A stretch of DNA of 64,000 nt from Paenibacillus sp. JJ-223 (GCF_927798175.1 NZ_CAKMMP010000005.1:124001-188000), one strand, 5' to 3'; positions 36,618 through 45,121 are shown, numbered from the stretch's first letter. The notes: a model not told the origin generated them from the letters alone. Numbers and translations are program-made.

Positions 36618-37848
36618 GGCGTACCTCCGCCATTGAAGGAGCGAGTCCTTTGATCCGCGAATGGTCATCCTCGTCAGGCAGCAGCATGGCGCATACCTGC
36701 CTGATTTCACGCTGGAAGATCGGAGAGCTGAGCAGCACTTCCTCTTGACTGAGCTGTTTCCAGGAAGGAATCCACGGAAGAATCGCGTCCAGTCGCAGAT
36801 CAGCACGGGGAAGGGCATTTATCATGCGGCCCTGGACCTTGTTGGCTACAAACCTGGCACGTTCCATCACGCTCTCGTAACGTTCCGGATGAATTCGTTC
36901 CATATGTCTCATCCATTCTCCCCAGCGGTACATGGAGGCAAGTTCGTCCTCAACGAGCCATACAAGCGTGTCCGCCGCTTCAAATACAGCCTCGCTGCGC
37001 CCATCCCAACCCGAGTCGCCATCCGTGACGATCACGTCATACCGACCGCAATCCACGGCATGCTGCATCAGCGCTTTGGCGTCCTCGCAGGACATTTGCA
37101 GCAGTTCTTTGCGGTTGTTCGGCGGCCAAAACATGTCTGCCTTCAATGCGTCATGGCGAAACACATAATCGTCCAGAGCCCCTCCCTGTTTGGCTGAAGC
37201 ATTCTGCTTCTCCCCTCTAGCCCCGGAATGCTTCTTGCCAGCCTTCAGGTCGTATAGCAGCCGCGACAAACCCGATTCCGCTTCGGCATACCGAGGATGG
37301 CTCCGCAACAACCCTTTCTCCAGAAACGGCATGGTGCTGTCCAGCGTCTCCAGATTGAGATACAGCACCGCATATCCCGCAACACCCAATTGTTTGACCA
37401 AATGCATCGCTAGCGTTGTTTTGCCGCAGCCTCCGGAAGCCGATACCACTCCTGCCAAAAGGGTGCCGCGACCCGCCTTCAGCTGTTTCTTCCGCCGTGG
37501 TTGGCGGCAGGCATTCAAGGCCGTATCCAGCAGTGCAGGCAAAGGTTGATACTTTGCCAGAAGCTTCTCTTCCTGTACCCCTTCCTTTCCTTCCCCAAGC
37601 ATCAACCATGGGATTTCTCGATCATGTTTCGCCCGTTCCAGCCAGGGCTGCAGAAATGCAGGCTCCGCAATGACCAGATCAGGCATCTCCCTGTCTACCT
37701 GTTCGTACATGTACTCCCTGAAAGCTTCCTCATTCGAAAACGCCGTAAAACGGATATCCGCGGCATATGCGCTTTCCCGCACATAATCCAGCCAGGCGTC
37801 AATATACTCTTTGTCCCCGGAAGCAAGAACCGCCTTCAGAACACCCAA
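36610..37848 (-). CDS. TadZ/CpaE-like ATPase
   Basis: A 412-residue protein, first gene of the tad operon. The first 110 residues resemble a degenerate receiver domain (DMPDLVIAEPAFLQPWLE). A MinD/ParA-type ATPase domain follows, with SASGGCGKTTLAMHLVKQLG: the signature lysine of KGGxGKT is serine here, a change found in atypical TadZ proteins. TadZ/CpaE localises the pilus machine at a pole or patch. The start is TTG 37848, 8 nt after GGGAGGG; the longer frame to 37935 runs through a terminator hairpin. Confidence 0.82.
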   Translation of the reverse strand: MGVLKAVLASGDKEYIDAWLDYVRESAYAADIRFTAFSNEEAFREYMYEQVDREMPDLVIAEPAFLQPWLERAKHDREIPWLMLGEGKEGVQEEKLLAKYQPLPALLDTALNACRQPRRKKQLKAGRGTLLAGVVSASGGCGKTTLAMHLVKQLGVAGYAVLYLNLETLDSTMPFLEKGLLRSHPRYAEAESGLSRLLYDLKAGKKHSGARGEKQNASAKQGGALDDYVFRHDALKADMFWPPNNRKELLQMSCEDAKALMQHAVDCGRYDVIVTDGDSGWDGRSEAVFEAADTLVWLVEDELASMYRWGEWMRHMERIHPERYESVMERARFVANKVQGRMINALPRADLRLDAILPWIPSWKQLSQEEVLLSSPIFQREIRQVCAMLLPDEDDHSRIKGLAPSMAEVRHG

Positions 37849-37873
37849 TATGCCTTCCCTCCCCGAAAAGCAC

Positions 37874-37925
37874 AAAAAACACCGCCCATACAATTGCACA
37901 AACCGCATGCAATGTAAGGACGGTG
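37874..37925 (-). terminator. intrinsic terminator in the tad operon leader
   Basis: Minus-strand CACCGTCC / GGGCGGTG closing stem, inner stem ATTGCA / GTGCAAT, then six T. It lies about 23 nt downstream of the predicted tad start site and 26 nt before the first gene's start. It may serve the upstream VOC gene, act as an attenuator, or both. Confidence 0.8.
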
Positions 37926-37954
37926 CTTCCGTCACGTGCTATGAATTTATCGAT

Positions 37955-37983
37955 AATATATCATACAATTTCTGGATGATCAA
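37955..37983 (-). promoter_or_regulatory. predicted tad operon promoter
   Basis: Minus-strand TTGATC (37978-37983), 17-bp spacer, TATATT (37955-37960). Predicted start near 37948. It lies between the VOC gene and the leader terminator. Confidence 0.6.
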
Positions 37984-38018
37984 GTGATTTGTGAAAAACC
38001 GGAAATTACGCTTCCCTT

Positions 38019-38402
38019 TTACGAGCCGTAAGGAGCGCCGAACTCGATAATGTTTCGATCCGGGTCCAATATGAAAATTTGCGCAAATCCGGCAACGCTG
38101 TCCGGCCTGGCCTCGTATTCGACCCCCTGTTTCTCAAGCCACTCCAACGTTTCCTTGTGGCTCTTCACCCAAATCGCGAAATGGCCATCCGTCGTATCGA
38201 TGCCGCCCTCCCGCAGCGTATGCCCCTGCGGATGCTGCAATAGATGAAGCTGCTGGCTGCCGATGGCATACCAAGTGCCCGTTGAACGGAAAGGTGGACG
38301 CTCGATCTCCTGCAGTCCAAGCACCTCCGAGTAAAACCGCTTTGCAACCTCCAGGTCGCGCACAGCCAAACTGACGTGGTGAATATGCGAAAAATGAATC
38401 AT
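38019..38402 (-). CDS. VOC (glyoxalase/dioxygenase fold) family protein
   Basis: A 127-residue single-domain vicinal-oxygen-chelate protein. It has IHHVSLAVRDLEVAKRFY at the N-terminus (His near residue 8 as metal ligand), GHFAIWVKSHKETLEWL in the middle and IFILDPDRNIIEFGAPYG at the end (Glu ligand). Members include glyoxalases, fosfomycin-resistance enzymes and ring-cleaving dioxygenases; the substrate is not deducible. ATG 38402 follows GGAGGGGG; the frame extends to 38540 without support. Confidence 0.85.
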   Translation of the reverse strand: MIHFSHIHHVSLAVRDLEVAKRFYSEVLGLQEIERPPFRSTGTWYAIGSQQLHLLQHPQGHTLREGGIDTTDGHFAIWVKSHKETLEWLEKQGVEYEARPDSVAGFAQIFILDPDRNIIEFGAPYGS

Positions 38403-38660
38403 TCCCGTTTCCCCCTCCTCTTTCTTGCCCTTGCCGGATCTCCCTCGGGTTATGCAAACATGATGTTCAAGCCGATAGAATATACCATAGCATAACATAA
38501 TGATTCTTCGCCAGAACCTAGGTTTGCTCAAACAACACAAAACACCCCCTGCTGATTGAATAAGTTTCCTTTTTCTTTGTTATAACCTGTAGTTCGATAG
38601 CCTTCTTTTTGGTAAAATAGCTTTGTAATTCACTTAAACGATGAAGGGAGTATATGAAGG

Positions 38661-38873
38661 ATGAAAAAGAAATTGGTCTTTACCGTGTTAGCCGCTATTC
38701 TGGTTGCCAATGTTTCAGTCCAAGCTATGCCTAAAGTTGAAGCGAAAAAAGTGTACTACAAAAACTGTGCTGCCGTGAGGAAAGCCGGGAAAGCACCGCT
38801 TTATAAAGGAGAGCCAGGATACCGTAAAGCCCTGGATCGAGACGGAGACGGCGTAGCTTGTGAAAAGAAATAA
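38661..38873 (+). CDS. secreted Excalibur calcium-binding domain protein
   Basis: A 70-residue protein. A signal peptide spans about residues 1-27 (KKKLVFTVLAAILVANVSVQ A). The mature part is a single Excalibur domain: YYKNCAAVRKAGKAPLYKGE, then GYRKALDRDGDGVACEKK, with the DxDxDGxxCE calcium-type loop and two cysteines that probably form a disulfide. Excalibur domains occur in secreted nucleases and surface proteins. A single free domain is common in Bacillales and its role is unknown. Confidence 0.88.
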   Translation: MKKKLVFTVLAAILVANVSVQAMPKVEAKKVYYKNCAAVRKAGKAPLYKGEPGYRKALDRDGDGVACEKK

Positions 38874-38883
38874 GTAAACAAGG

Positions 38884-38988
38884 TTGTACGTATCCGTCCA
38901 CGTTTTTCAGCCTAAAGTTGAAAAACACAAAGAACAAAGCTGGCTTAAGGTTGCACCTGAATACATAGCTGGTCTCAAGCAAGGATAG
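38884..38988 (+). other. short unassigned ORF or gene remnant
   Basis: A 34-codon frame starting at TTG and ending PKVEKHKEQSWLKVAPEYIA GLKQG, preceded by an in-frame stop. It shares an exact 13-nt stretch (GCCTAAAGTTGAA) with the Excalibur gene 175 nt upstream, where it also encodes PKVE. It may be a decayed copy or chance; no firm call. The rest of 38989-39225 holds only a terminator. Confidence 0.25.
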
Positions 38989-39054
38989 AAAAACCTCGAA
39001 CAACTTGTATACTTCTCTAGACGGAACATCGAACGAGAAGCATATACCATATAT

Positions 39055-39080
39055 AGCACTCCGGATCGGGGTGCTTTTTA
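39055..39080 (+). terminator. terminator
   Basis: AGCACTCCG / CGGGGTGCT with a GAT loop, then TTTTTATG. It is the nearest terminator for the Excalibur unit. Confidence 0.7.
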
Positions 39081-39225
39081 TGTCCGCAAACCATCCGGAA
39101 CGTTGCAGGCAGAAAGCATAGAAAATACGAAAAACACCCCTCGCAGAGCAGCGCAAAACGTACATTTCCTTGCGCTTTCTCCTTAAAGGGATGCATCTCT
39201 AAACCTTCCGGATTGATTCAACTCG

Positions 39226-40092
39226 TTACTTCGCGCTGTCCAGCACTTCCTGAGGAACCTCGATGTTCTCCACGGTGTTATGGTTGCTGAATGTGCTGGT
39301 CATTTTCATGTCCATCTTCATCTTCTGACCCTCTTGCTCCATGTTCATGACCATGTTGAGGTCTGTTCCCGTTGGCAAATATGTTTCTTGGTTGACCATG
39401 TATTTCATGGTCATGCTGGTGATGTCCATTTGATCGATCATCGTTTGCATTTGCGGGTCTGTCCCGTTTTGCTGCAGAACCGATTTGGCCAGCTCCTTCA
39501 CGTTGTCCCCGGACACCGTAGCGTTGATGATATAGTTGTCGCCCTCGGCCGTAATTTTCGTGTCTTCCGTGATCGATTTGAACTGCTCCAGCTCCTGTTC
39601 CGGATTGACGCTTGCTTTCATTTGCTCGATCAGCGGCTGGGTTTGCTCTTCCGGAATGGTCACCCACTGTTCGCCCACCTGCGAATAGATGCTATCGTTA
39701 GTAAAATACTGCTTGATGGTCTGCGCTTCCTGACCGGGCATTTCCACTTTCATTTCCTGGTAAGCCGTCAATGGATCTTTGATGACGTCCATCTTGATGC
39801 TTGTCGTTAACTGCTGCTCCTGGCTCTGTTCGCCGGCTTCGACGCTAATGTTCTGCTGAATGCTTGCTTCGGAGGAAAAACTCTTTAGTGTCTTCGAAGC
39901 TTCGCTCGATTTTGCAATCAATTCGTCCAACGTAGGAACCGCCGCTTCCTGTTCATTTACTGCGGCATTATTGCTCGTTGGATCGTTGTTTGCCGCTGTT
40001 TTTGATGCATCATTGCTTCCCGCCTGACCTCCGCATGCAGCCAAGCTTAGTGCCATCCATGCCCCGATAAGTACTGTCGCCCATTTCTTCAA
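39226..40092 (-). CDS. DUF6612-like lipoprotein
   Basis: A 288-residue lipoprotein. The signal peptide ends with lipobox SLAAC at about residue 20. A Q/N/S-rich linker follows, then a beta-rich domain (KTLKSFSSEASIQQNISVEA, MKYMVNQETYLPTGTDLNMV) that resembles DUF6612/LolA-like lipoproteins of Bacillales. Function unknown; the fold suggests binding of a hydrophobic ligand or cell-wall role. It stands alone. Confidence 0.75.
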   Translation of the reverse strand: MKKWATVLIGAWMALSLAACGGQAGSNDASKTAANNDPTSNNAAVNEQEAAVPTLDELIAKSSEASKTLKSFSSEASIQQNISVEAGEQSQEQQLTTSIKMDVIKDPLTAYQEMKVEMPGQEAQTIKQYFTNDSIYSQVGEQWVTIPEEQTQPLIEQMKASVNPEQELEQFKSITEDTKITAEGDNYIINATVSGDNVKELAKSVLQQNGTDPQMQTMIDQMDITSMTMKYMVNQETYLPTGTDLNMVMNMEQEGQKMKMDMKMTSTFSNHNTVENIEVPQEVLDSAK

Positions 40093-40160
40093 ATGATTAT
40101 ACCTCCAAAATGTATGATTTCCCCAATCATTACCCTGTCTTTCCTCATTTCAAACCCATT

Positions 40161-40583
40161 TCACAGAAAACGATCCTTGATGTCCGGTGAAGGAAGCATG
40201 CACGTCTCATCCTTGCCGAACCAGCGGTACCGATTGCGGGCAATGACGCCATATACCGCATCACGCAGCGGCCTTGGTATGATCACGAATCCATACAGCA
40301 GCGGGTAAGGAAACTTCAGGCCTTTGGCAAGCTTCAGCGCGGCAGTAGACCGCGTGTAATACTTCCCGTCTTCAATCAGCACGAATGTATCCATGCGATC
40401 GACCGGAAGCCTTCCTTGTTCAAGCAATCTTTTGGCCACATCCGATTGAAGCGAGGCGAAATGGTACTTTCCTTTCGGGTCGCGCTTGATGATCCATTTG
40501 GTGACTCCCTGACAAAAGTGGCATACGCCGTCCACAAGCACGATGGGATGCTCCTGTCGTTTTTTCGATTCATGTTCGGACAT
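40161..40583 (-). CDS. DCC family thiol-disulfide oxidoreductase (DUF393)
   Basis: A 140-residue thioredoxin-like protein. The N-terminal HPIVLVDGVCHFCQGVTKWI contains the DGxCxxC motif of the DCC family. FASLQSDVAKRLLEQ and LRDAVYGVIARNRYRWFGK are the remaining family blocks. DCC proteins are thought to exchange thiols; partners are unknown. No operon neighbour is close on the same strand. Confidence 0.87.
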   Translation of the reverse strand: MSEHESKKRQEHPIVLVDGVCHFCQGVTKWIIKRDPKGKYHFASLQSDVAKRLLEQGRLPVDRMDTFVLIEDGKYYTRSTAALKLAKGLKFPYPLLYGFVIIPRPLRDAVYGVIARNRYRWFGKDETCMLPSPDIKDRFL

Positions 40584-40665
40584 TTCCTCAACCTCCTCCA
40601 GCTATTATAGAAGCTGTGCACCGCTCGCGATGCATTTAAAGGTACATGTTCTTCCGTTCATATAG

Positions 40666-40694
40666 AAAAAGAGCGCAGGCTTGCGCCCACGCTC
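40666..40694 (-). terminator. terminator after CxxC protein gene
   Basis: Minus-strand GAGCGTGGGC / GCCTGCGCTC, then TTTTTCT, 16 nt after the stop. Confidence 0.8.
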
Positions 40695-40709
40695 GTATCT
40701 GCCCGGCAA

Positions 40710-40988
40710 TTACTCGGCAATTGCCTTTTCTACCCACTGGTCATCCATCATTTGTTGATGGAGGTCTGCTGCATACTGGTCCATGCATTTGCAAATGAAA
40801 TCTTTGCGGCATACTGGACAAGGCGTTTTCTGCAGACGGCTGATGTTGGTCAATTTCCATTCCGGAGTACGGGAATAGAACACGCGGCAATGGGTGCCGT
40901 CCACCAATTTCATCGTAAACTCGTACAATCCGTCTTTTTCGTTTTTGCTCGCGATTTGCAATGTTGCAATGCTCGGTCTATAAGACAT
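40710..40988 (-). CDS. small putative zinc-binding protein
   Basis: A 92-residue protein I cannot assign. A beta-rich N-terminal half (YEFTMKLVDGTHCRVFYS) is followed by PCPVCRKDFICKC, a cluster of four cysteines that could bind zinc, and an acidic helical tail. ATG 40988 follows AGGTGAT. Its own terminator and lack of partners suggest a single-gene unit. Confidence 0.65.
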   Translation of the reverse strand: MSYRPSIATLQIASKNEKDGLYEFTMKLVDGTHCRVFYSRTPEWKLTNISRLQKTPCPVCRKDFICKCMDQYAADLHQQMMDDQWVEKAIAE

Positions 40989-41150
40989 GGAGATCACCTG
41001 TCAATTCAAATTTGTTCCTGCATTAGCTTTCTCAGTACTCAAACATATTAAAGAAATTTTAGCTTAATGTCAACTCGCCTGCCATGCCGCATTGCCGGGA
41101 TCTCCATATCAGAAACGCGGGCGCACCGGATCTTCTCACGGGAAGCCTCA

Positions 41151-41396
41151 TTAACCCCCGAACAAAATATCCAGAATCGTCCCGACCTGGCCTTGCTTTT
41201 TGCCTTTCAACACGCTTGGGTCAAACACCTCGACATAACCGCAGGAAGAACAAGAGACGAACAAATAATGGTTGTGTTGGATATCGAACACTTTGCTGAG
41301 TCCTGCTCCCGACATGGACACTTCCTTGATGTCGCAATCCGTCCCCCGACATTTCGAACATACGAACCGGCGCTCAATCATTTCTTCAATACTCAT
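41151..41396 (-). CDS. zinc-ribbon protein (DUF2082-like)
   Basis: An 81-residue protein with two CxxC pairs (FVCSKCRG and VSCSSCGYVEV) that should form a zinc ribbon. The IKEVSMSGAGLSKVFDIQHN spacing fits DUF2082 nucleic-acid-binding zinc-ribbon proteins. ATG 41396 follows GAGGGGG; the frame extends to 41474 without support. Function unknown. Confidence 0.75.
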   Translation of the reverse strand: MSIEEMIERRFVCSKCRGTDCDIKEVSMSGAGLSKVFDIQHNHYLFVSCSSCGYVEVFDPSVLKGKKQGQVGTILDILFGG

Positions 41397-41573
41397 CAAG
41401 CGTTCCCCCTCTTCTTTTCTGGACGTCGGATCAGACAGGTTTGGGTTTATGTAAAAGAGTACGATATGCATCATGCCATTTCCTGCTATGAAATGCTTAT
41501 TGTTGAAAAACAGGACCCTGCCGGATTGCGGCAGAGCCCCCGATTCGGATCCGATGTCAAAGTTCGCCCAGCG

Positions 41574-41993
41574 TTATACCACGTTCAACACAACGTCGAT
41601 ATTGCCCCGGGTCGCCTTGGAATACGGACAAAATTCATGCGCTTTGCGAGCCAGCTCCTCCGCTTGGCTGCGTTCGATTCCTTCCATATTGACGTCGAGG
41701 CGGACCGCCAGCTTGAAACCGTCGTCTTCCGGGTCTTTGCCGATCGAAACGTTGCTGGTGACGACGACGTCCCCAAGCTTCACTCCTGCCTTACGGGCCA
41801 CATTGGCCAGCGCACTCTCGTAACAAGCTCCGTAACCCGCTGCAAACAACTGCTCCGGATTCGTACCTTCACCGCCTGATCCGCCCAGTTCCTTAGGCAT
41901 GGCGAGCTCATGTTTGAGCACTCCGTCCGAAGAAGCTACCGAACCCGTGCGTCCGCCTTTAACTGTTGCCGTTGCCGTATATAAAGCCTGCAT
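41574..41993 (-). CDS. ohr: organic hydroperoxide resistance protein Ohr
   Basis: A 139-residue Ohr/OsmC peroxidase that reduces organic hydroperoxides with a lipoyl or dithiol partner. Catalytic cysteines are Cys57 in GYGACYESAL and Cys122 in HEFCPYSKATRGN; GGSGGEGTNPEQLFAAGY is the usual start of the active site region. Full family length. No ohrR repressor gene is adjacent. Confidence 0.93.
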   Translation of the reverse strand: MQALYTATATVKGGRTGSVASSDGVLKHELAMPKELGGSGGEGTNPEQLFAAGYGACYESALANVARKAGVKLGDVVVTSNVSIGKDPEDDGFKLAVRLDVNMEGIERSQAEELARKAHEFCPYSKATRGNIDVVLNVV

Positions 41994-42220
41994 CGATGAT
42001 CTCTCCTTTAATATGGTTAGTATTATCGCTTATGTTCCAATTAAACCGCTGAGTCGTTTTGAAACGTTATTCACCGCTATTCCGGTTCTGACAGCATCGA
42101 ATGGGTTAACCTATCGTCTGAAACACCACCCCCTTCTTTGCAAGCCGCCAACTATTCCTATCCATTCTTTTTTGTTTGGCGCCACTTCAGAAAAATTGTC
42201 CTTTTACATAAAAGTTGCAC

Positions 42221-42248
42221 TAGACAAAAATATTTGAGGGTGTACAAT
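42221..42248 (+). promoter_or_regulatory. mntH promoter
   Basis: TAGACA (42221-42226), 16-bp spacer, TACAAT (42243-42248), both 5 of 6 to consensus. The leader to the start codon would be about 105 nt. Confidence 0.6.
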
Positions 42249-42317
42249 GTAAACAACGACATATCTTTTCGGACATAAGCTTCTCGTCATTCCAAACCTT
42301 CATTTCATCGAAACTAT

Positions 42318-42332
42318 AGATAATCGTTATTA
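42318..42332 (+). promoter_or_regulatory. possible Fur-family operator before mntH
   Basis: AGATAATCGTTATTA matches the 7-1-7 TGATAATNATTATCA box at 11 of 14 fixed positions. It lies downstream of the predicted start site and just before the ribosome binding site, a position where a repressor (Fur, PerR or another metal sensor) could block elongation. Assignment to a particular regulator is not possible. Confidence 0.4.
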
Positions 42333-42360
42333 AATCCATTAAAAGTCAGGTGATGATTCC

Positions 42361-43713
42361 ATGAGCAAAAGAAATCCATTCCACACCTCCTCAGCCGAAC
42401 AGCTTGCAGCAGCAGGCGCGATGCCTTCCCTCGGGGAAGCCCATAGTTCCATGAGAGTGCCCAAAAACGCGGCCTGGTGGAAAAAATTCCTCGCCTTCGT
42501 CGGCCCGGGTTACATGGTTGCCGTCGGATATATGGACCCCGGCAACTGGGCGACCGACATATCGGGAGGCTCGCAATTCGGGTATACGCTCCTGTCGGTA
42601 ATCCTCATTTCGAATCTGATGGCGGTTGTGCTGCAAGCACTCGCGGGCAAACTCGGCATCGTTACCGGACGCGACCTTGCCCAGGCTTGCCGCGAACGGT
42701 TCAGCATGCCTGTAGTCATCATCCTGTGGTTGTTATGCGAACTCGCGATCGCTGCAACCGATCTCGCCGAAGTGATCGGGTCGGCCATCGCCCTGAAACT
42801 GTTGTTTAACATTCCGATGCTGTATGGCGTCATCATTACCGCAGTGGACGTGCTGCTGGTCCTGCTTTTGCAAAACAAAGGTTTTCGTGCCCTTGAAACG
42901 CTCGTCATCGTGCTGATGGCCACCATTGCCCTCTGTTTCGGCATCGATCTGTTTCTCGCCAAACCGGACATGGGCGGAGTGCTGCATGGCTTTGTACCCA
43001 GCGCGGAAATTTTGCAAAACCCAGCCATGTTATACATCGCGATCGGCATCATCGGGGCTACCGTTATGCCCCATAACCTGTATCTGCATTCGTCCATCGT
43101 ACAGACCCGCCAGATCGAGCAGACATCCCATGGCAAAAGAGAAGCAATCCGTTACTCCACCATGGATTCCACGATCGCTTTGACGCTGGCCCTGTTCATC
43201 AATGCCGCCATTTTGATCGTGTCGGCGGCCGTTTTCCACAGTGCAGGCATGACGCAGGTCGCTGAAATCGCCGATGCCTATCACCTGCTGACGCCGCTGC
43301 TGGGCACAACGATCGCAAGCGTTCTGTTCGGCGTTGCCCTGCTTGCTTCCGGCCAGAATTCCACGCTGACAGGAACCCTGTCCGGACAGATCGTCATGGA
43401 AGGTTTCCTGAACATCCGGATTCCCGCCTGGCTGCGCAGGCTGGTTACACGGCTTATTGCCATCATCCCGGCCGTCATCGTTACCGCCATTGCCGGCGAA
43501 CACGGTACCGAGGAACTGCTCATTCTGAGCCAGGTCATTTTGTCTTTGCAGCTGCCGTTTGCCGTCATCCCGCTGGTCATGTTTACGAGCGATAAAAAAA
43601 GCATGGGCGAGTTTGCCAACAAATCATGGCTGAAAATAGCATCCTGGTTTATTGCTGGTATCATCGTCGTCCTGAACGTGTACCTCATTATCCAGACTTT
43701 CGCACTCCTCTAA
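42361..43713 (+). CDS. mntH: Nramp-family divalent metal transporter MntH
   Basis: A 450-residue proton-coupled Mn2+/Fe2+ importer with about 11 membrane helices. The metal-site motif DPGNWATD is near residue 60 and the second conserved site is [14 protein letters not shown] near residue 235. The cytoplasmic N-terminus is somewhat long (about 40 residues). AGGTGAT precedes the ATG. It is a single-gene unit with its own promoter and a strong terminator. Confidence 0.95.
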   Translation: MSKRNPFHTSSAEQLAAAGAMPSLGEAHSSMRVPKNAAWWKKFLAFVGPGYMVAVGYMDPGNWATDISGGSQFGYTLLSVILISNLMAVVLQALAGKLGIVTGRDLAQACRERFSMPVVIILWLLCELAIAATDLAEVIGSAIALKLLFNIPMLYGVIITAVDVLLVLLLQNKGFRALETLVIVLMATIALCFGIDLFLAKPDMGGVLHGFVPSAEILQNPAMLYIAIGIIGATVMPHNLYLHSSIVQTRQIEQTSHGKREAIRYSTMDSTIALTLALFINAAILIVSAAVFHSAGMTQVAEIADAYHLLTPLLGTTIASVLFGVALLASGQNSTLTGTLSGQIVMEGFLNIRIPAWLRRLVTRLIAIIPAVIVTAIAGEHGTEELLILSQVILSLQLPFAVIPLVMFTSDKKSMGEFANKSWLKIASWFIAGIIVVLNVYLIIQTFALL

Positions 43714-43719
43714 AAAAAT

Positions 43720-43768
43720 AAGGCTGATCGTCGCAAGCACCGGAGTGCCTGCACGATCAGCCTTTTCT
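43720..43768 (+). terminator. mntH terminator
   Basis: AAGGCTGATCGT / ACGATCAGCCTT, 12-bp stem, then TTCTTC. It may also serve the convergent HAD gene. Confidence 0.85.
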
Positions 43769-43819
43769 TCGATGAAACGGAGGATGAACACAGCATTATA
43801 ATGTAACTATTAATGAAAC

Positions 43820-44503
43820 CTAATCCTCGCCAGGCAAAAACAGCGGCAGCAGCTGCTCCAGCGATTCAACCGTCCAGTCCGGCTGCTCGTCCGCCGAGCG
43901 TTCAGGCTGAAACCTTCCGTAACCTTGCAATATGCGTACAGTGCGCATGCCCAGTTTGCTTGCCGGAACGATGTCGTTATCGATTCGGTCCCCAATCATA
44001 ACAGCCTCATCAGGCTCGCATTCCGCCTGCTTCAACGCTACCGCGTATAATCCGGGATCCGGTTTGGATACGCCCTCTTCTGCCGAGCATGCCAGGACGT
44101 CCACGTATTTGCGCAAGCCATACCTTTCAAGCCGCTCTTCCGTGCCCAGGCTTTGATTGGCAATGATGCCGATCCGATAACGGCCGGATAACGCATGCAG
44201 CACACGCTCCGCAGCAGCAAAAGGATGCTCAAGCTCCTTCCGGAACTTCAGTTTTTCCTGAATCCGTGCCCGGTGCTCCTCATGATCGATCAAGGTACGA
44301 ATAGCTACCCGCATCGGCCACTGCTCGTACTTGCTGTAACATTCGACAAAGATCTCGCGCACCTTTTCGATGTTCACATGATACCCGAGCATTCGGGCTT
44401 CCCGCACAAACTGGCCAATGATGTCGTCCACCGGCTCCCACTCATCCACCAACGTATCCCCAACATCAAAAAACAACCATTTGATACCACCAATATCCGG
44501 CAC
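43820..44503 (-). CDS. HAD family hydrolase (subfamily IA)
   Basis: A 227-residue phosphatase-like protein. Motif I is LFFDVGDTLVD with Asp nucleophile at residue 13, motif II is GIIANQS, and motif IV is AVMIGDRIDNDIVPASKLGM. A helical cap lies between motifs I and II. Substrate not known. The start is GTG 44503, 5 nt after AAGGAGGAG. Confidence 0.86.
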   Translation of the reverse strand: MPDIGGIKWLFFDVGDTLVDEWEPVDDIIGQFVREARMLGYHVNIEKVREIFVECYSKYEQWPMRVAIRTLIDHEEHRARIQEKLKFRKELEHPFAAAERVLHALSGRYRIGIIANQSLGTEERLERYGLRKYVDVLACSAEEGVSKPDPGLYAVALKQAECEPDEAVMIGDRIDNDIVPASKLGMRTVRILQGYGRFQPERSADEQPDWTVESLEQLLPLFLPGED

Positions 44504-44614
44504 GTTACTCCTCCTTGCTCACCTTGAACGCATCCTCCCAATCATCAACGCGAGCCTCATCCGGCGAATCTTTTACCATTCAAAAGGTCGCTGTTTTCAG
44601 GCCCGTCTTCCAAC

Positions 44615-44652
44615 ATTAAAAAAAGAAGACCCGTATCCAGAAAGAGTCTTCT
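44615..44652 (-). terminator. terminator of the riboswitch-controlled gene
   Basis: Minus-strand AAGAAGAC / GTCTTCTT with a 14-nt loop, then seven T; it closes a monocistronic unit that starts at about 45417. Confidence 0.8.
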
Positions 44653-44725
44653 TGGTTTTTCACACATATAATTAAGCTAATTATAACAGCCGCCTAACAT
44701 CGGATCAATCACCAACAGCCCGCCC

Positions 44726-45121
44726 TTATCCGTTGAGCAGAAATCCGACCTCTCCATTCATCGAATACACGATCCGATCGGCACCCATACCGCGATAAAT
44801 GCCTTTGGGATGGCTCTGTTCCGTAATGACGCACAACGTCTTGGATGTCCACGATCTGCAGATTTGCAGATAGCGGCAGGTGAGATTAAGGCTGTTCTCA
44901 AAAATAAAAACATTGCCCACATTTCCCTGCGGCAGAAACCACTTTTGCGCCGATGCCGTATTCATGCGAATGACGTTCTCTACGCCGATCCGCCGCAATT
45001 TGCGTTCTTCGCCCGCACTGTTCGTCAGCACGGCAAAAGGTACCTTTTTGTACATCAACAGCTTCACAAATTTGCGCCCTGCTTCATTCGGGGCCGTGAC
45101 CAAAACCATCTCGTTATCCAT
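44726..45121 (-). CDS. RCK-N/KtrA-like Rossmann-type protein under c-di-AMP riboswitch control
   Basis: A 131-residue protein of unknown function, no membrane segment. The pattern of strands and helices (MVLVTAPNEAGRKFVKLLMY, VPFAVLTNSAGEERKLRRIG, NVGNVFIFENSLNLTCRYLQ) looks like one Rossmann domain, and the end KGIYRGMGADRIVYSMNGEV resembles the KVLEKIGADRII region of KtrA as I remember it. The GxGxxG nucleotide loop is missing (APNEAG instead), so it may not bind NAD or ATP normally. ATG 45121 follows GGGAGGAACG. The riboswitch and terminator directly upstream suggest a role in potassium or osmotic balance; this is inference. Confidence 0.7.
   Translation of the reverse strand: MDNEMVLVTAPNEAGRKFVKLLMYKKVPFAVLTNSAGEERKLRRIGVENVIRMNTASAQKWFLPQGNVGNVFIFENSLNLTCRYLQICRSWTSKTLCVITEQSHPKGIYRGMGADRIVYSMNGEVGFLLNG

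Larger units (their letters stand above)
41994..42360. other. divergent intergenic region ohr / mntH
   Basis: About 365 nt holding the mntH promoter and a Fur-family-like box described separately. I looked for an yybP-ykoY manganese riboswitch in the leader and found none of its conserved blocks. Nothing else is supported. Confidence 0.5.

Noticed and set aside
42249..42360. Manganese (yybP-ykoY) riboswitch before mntH
   Set aside because: The leader lacks the conserved paired blocks of that class.
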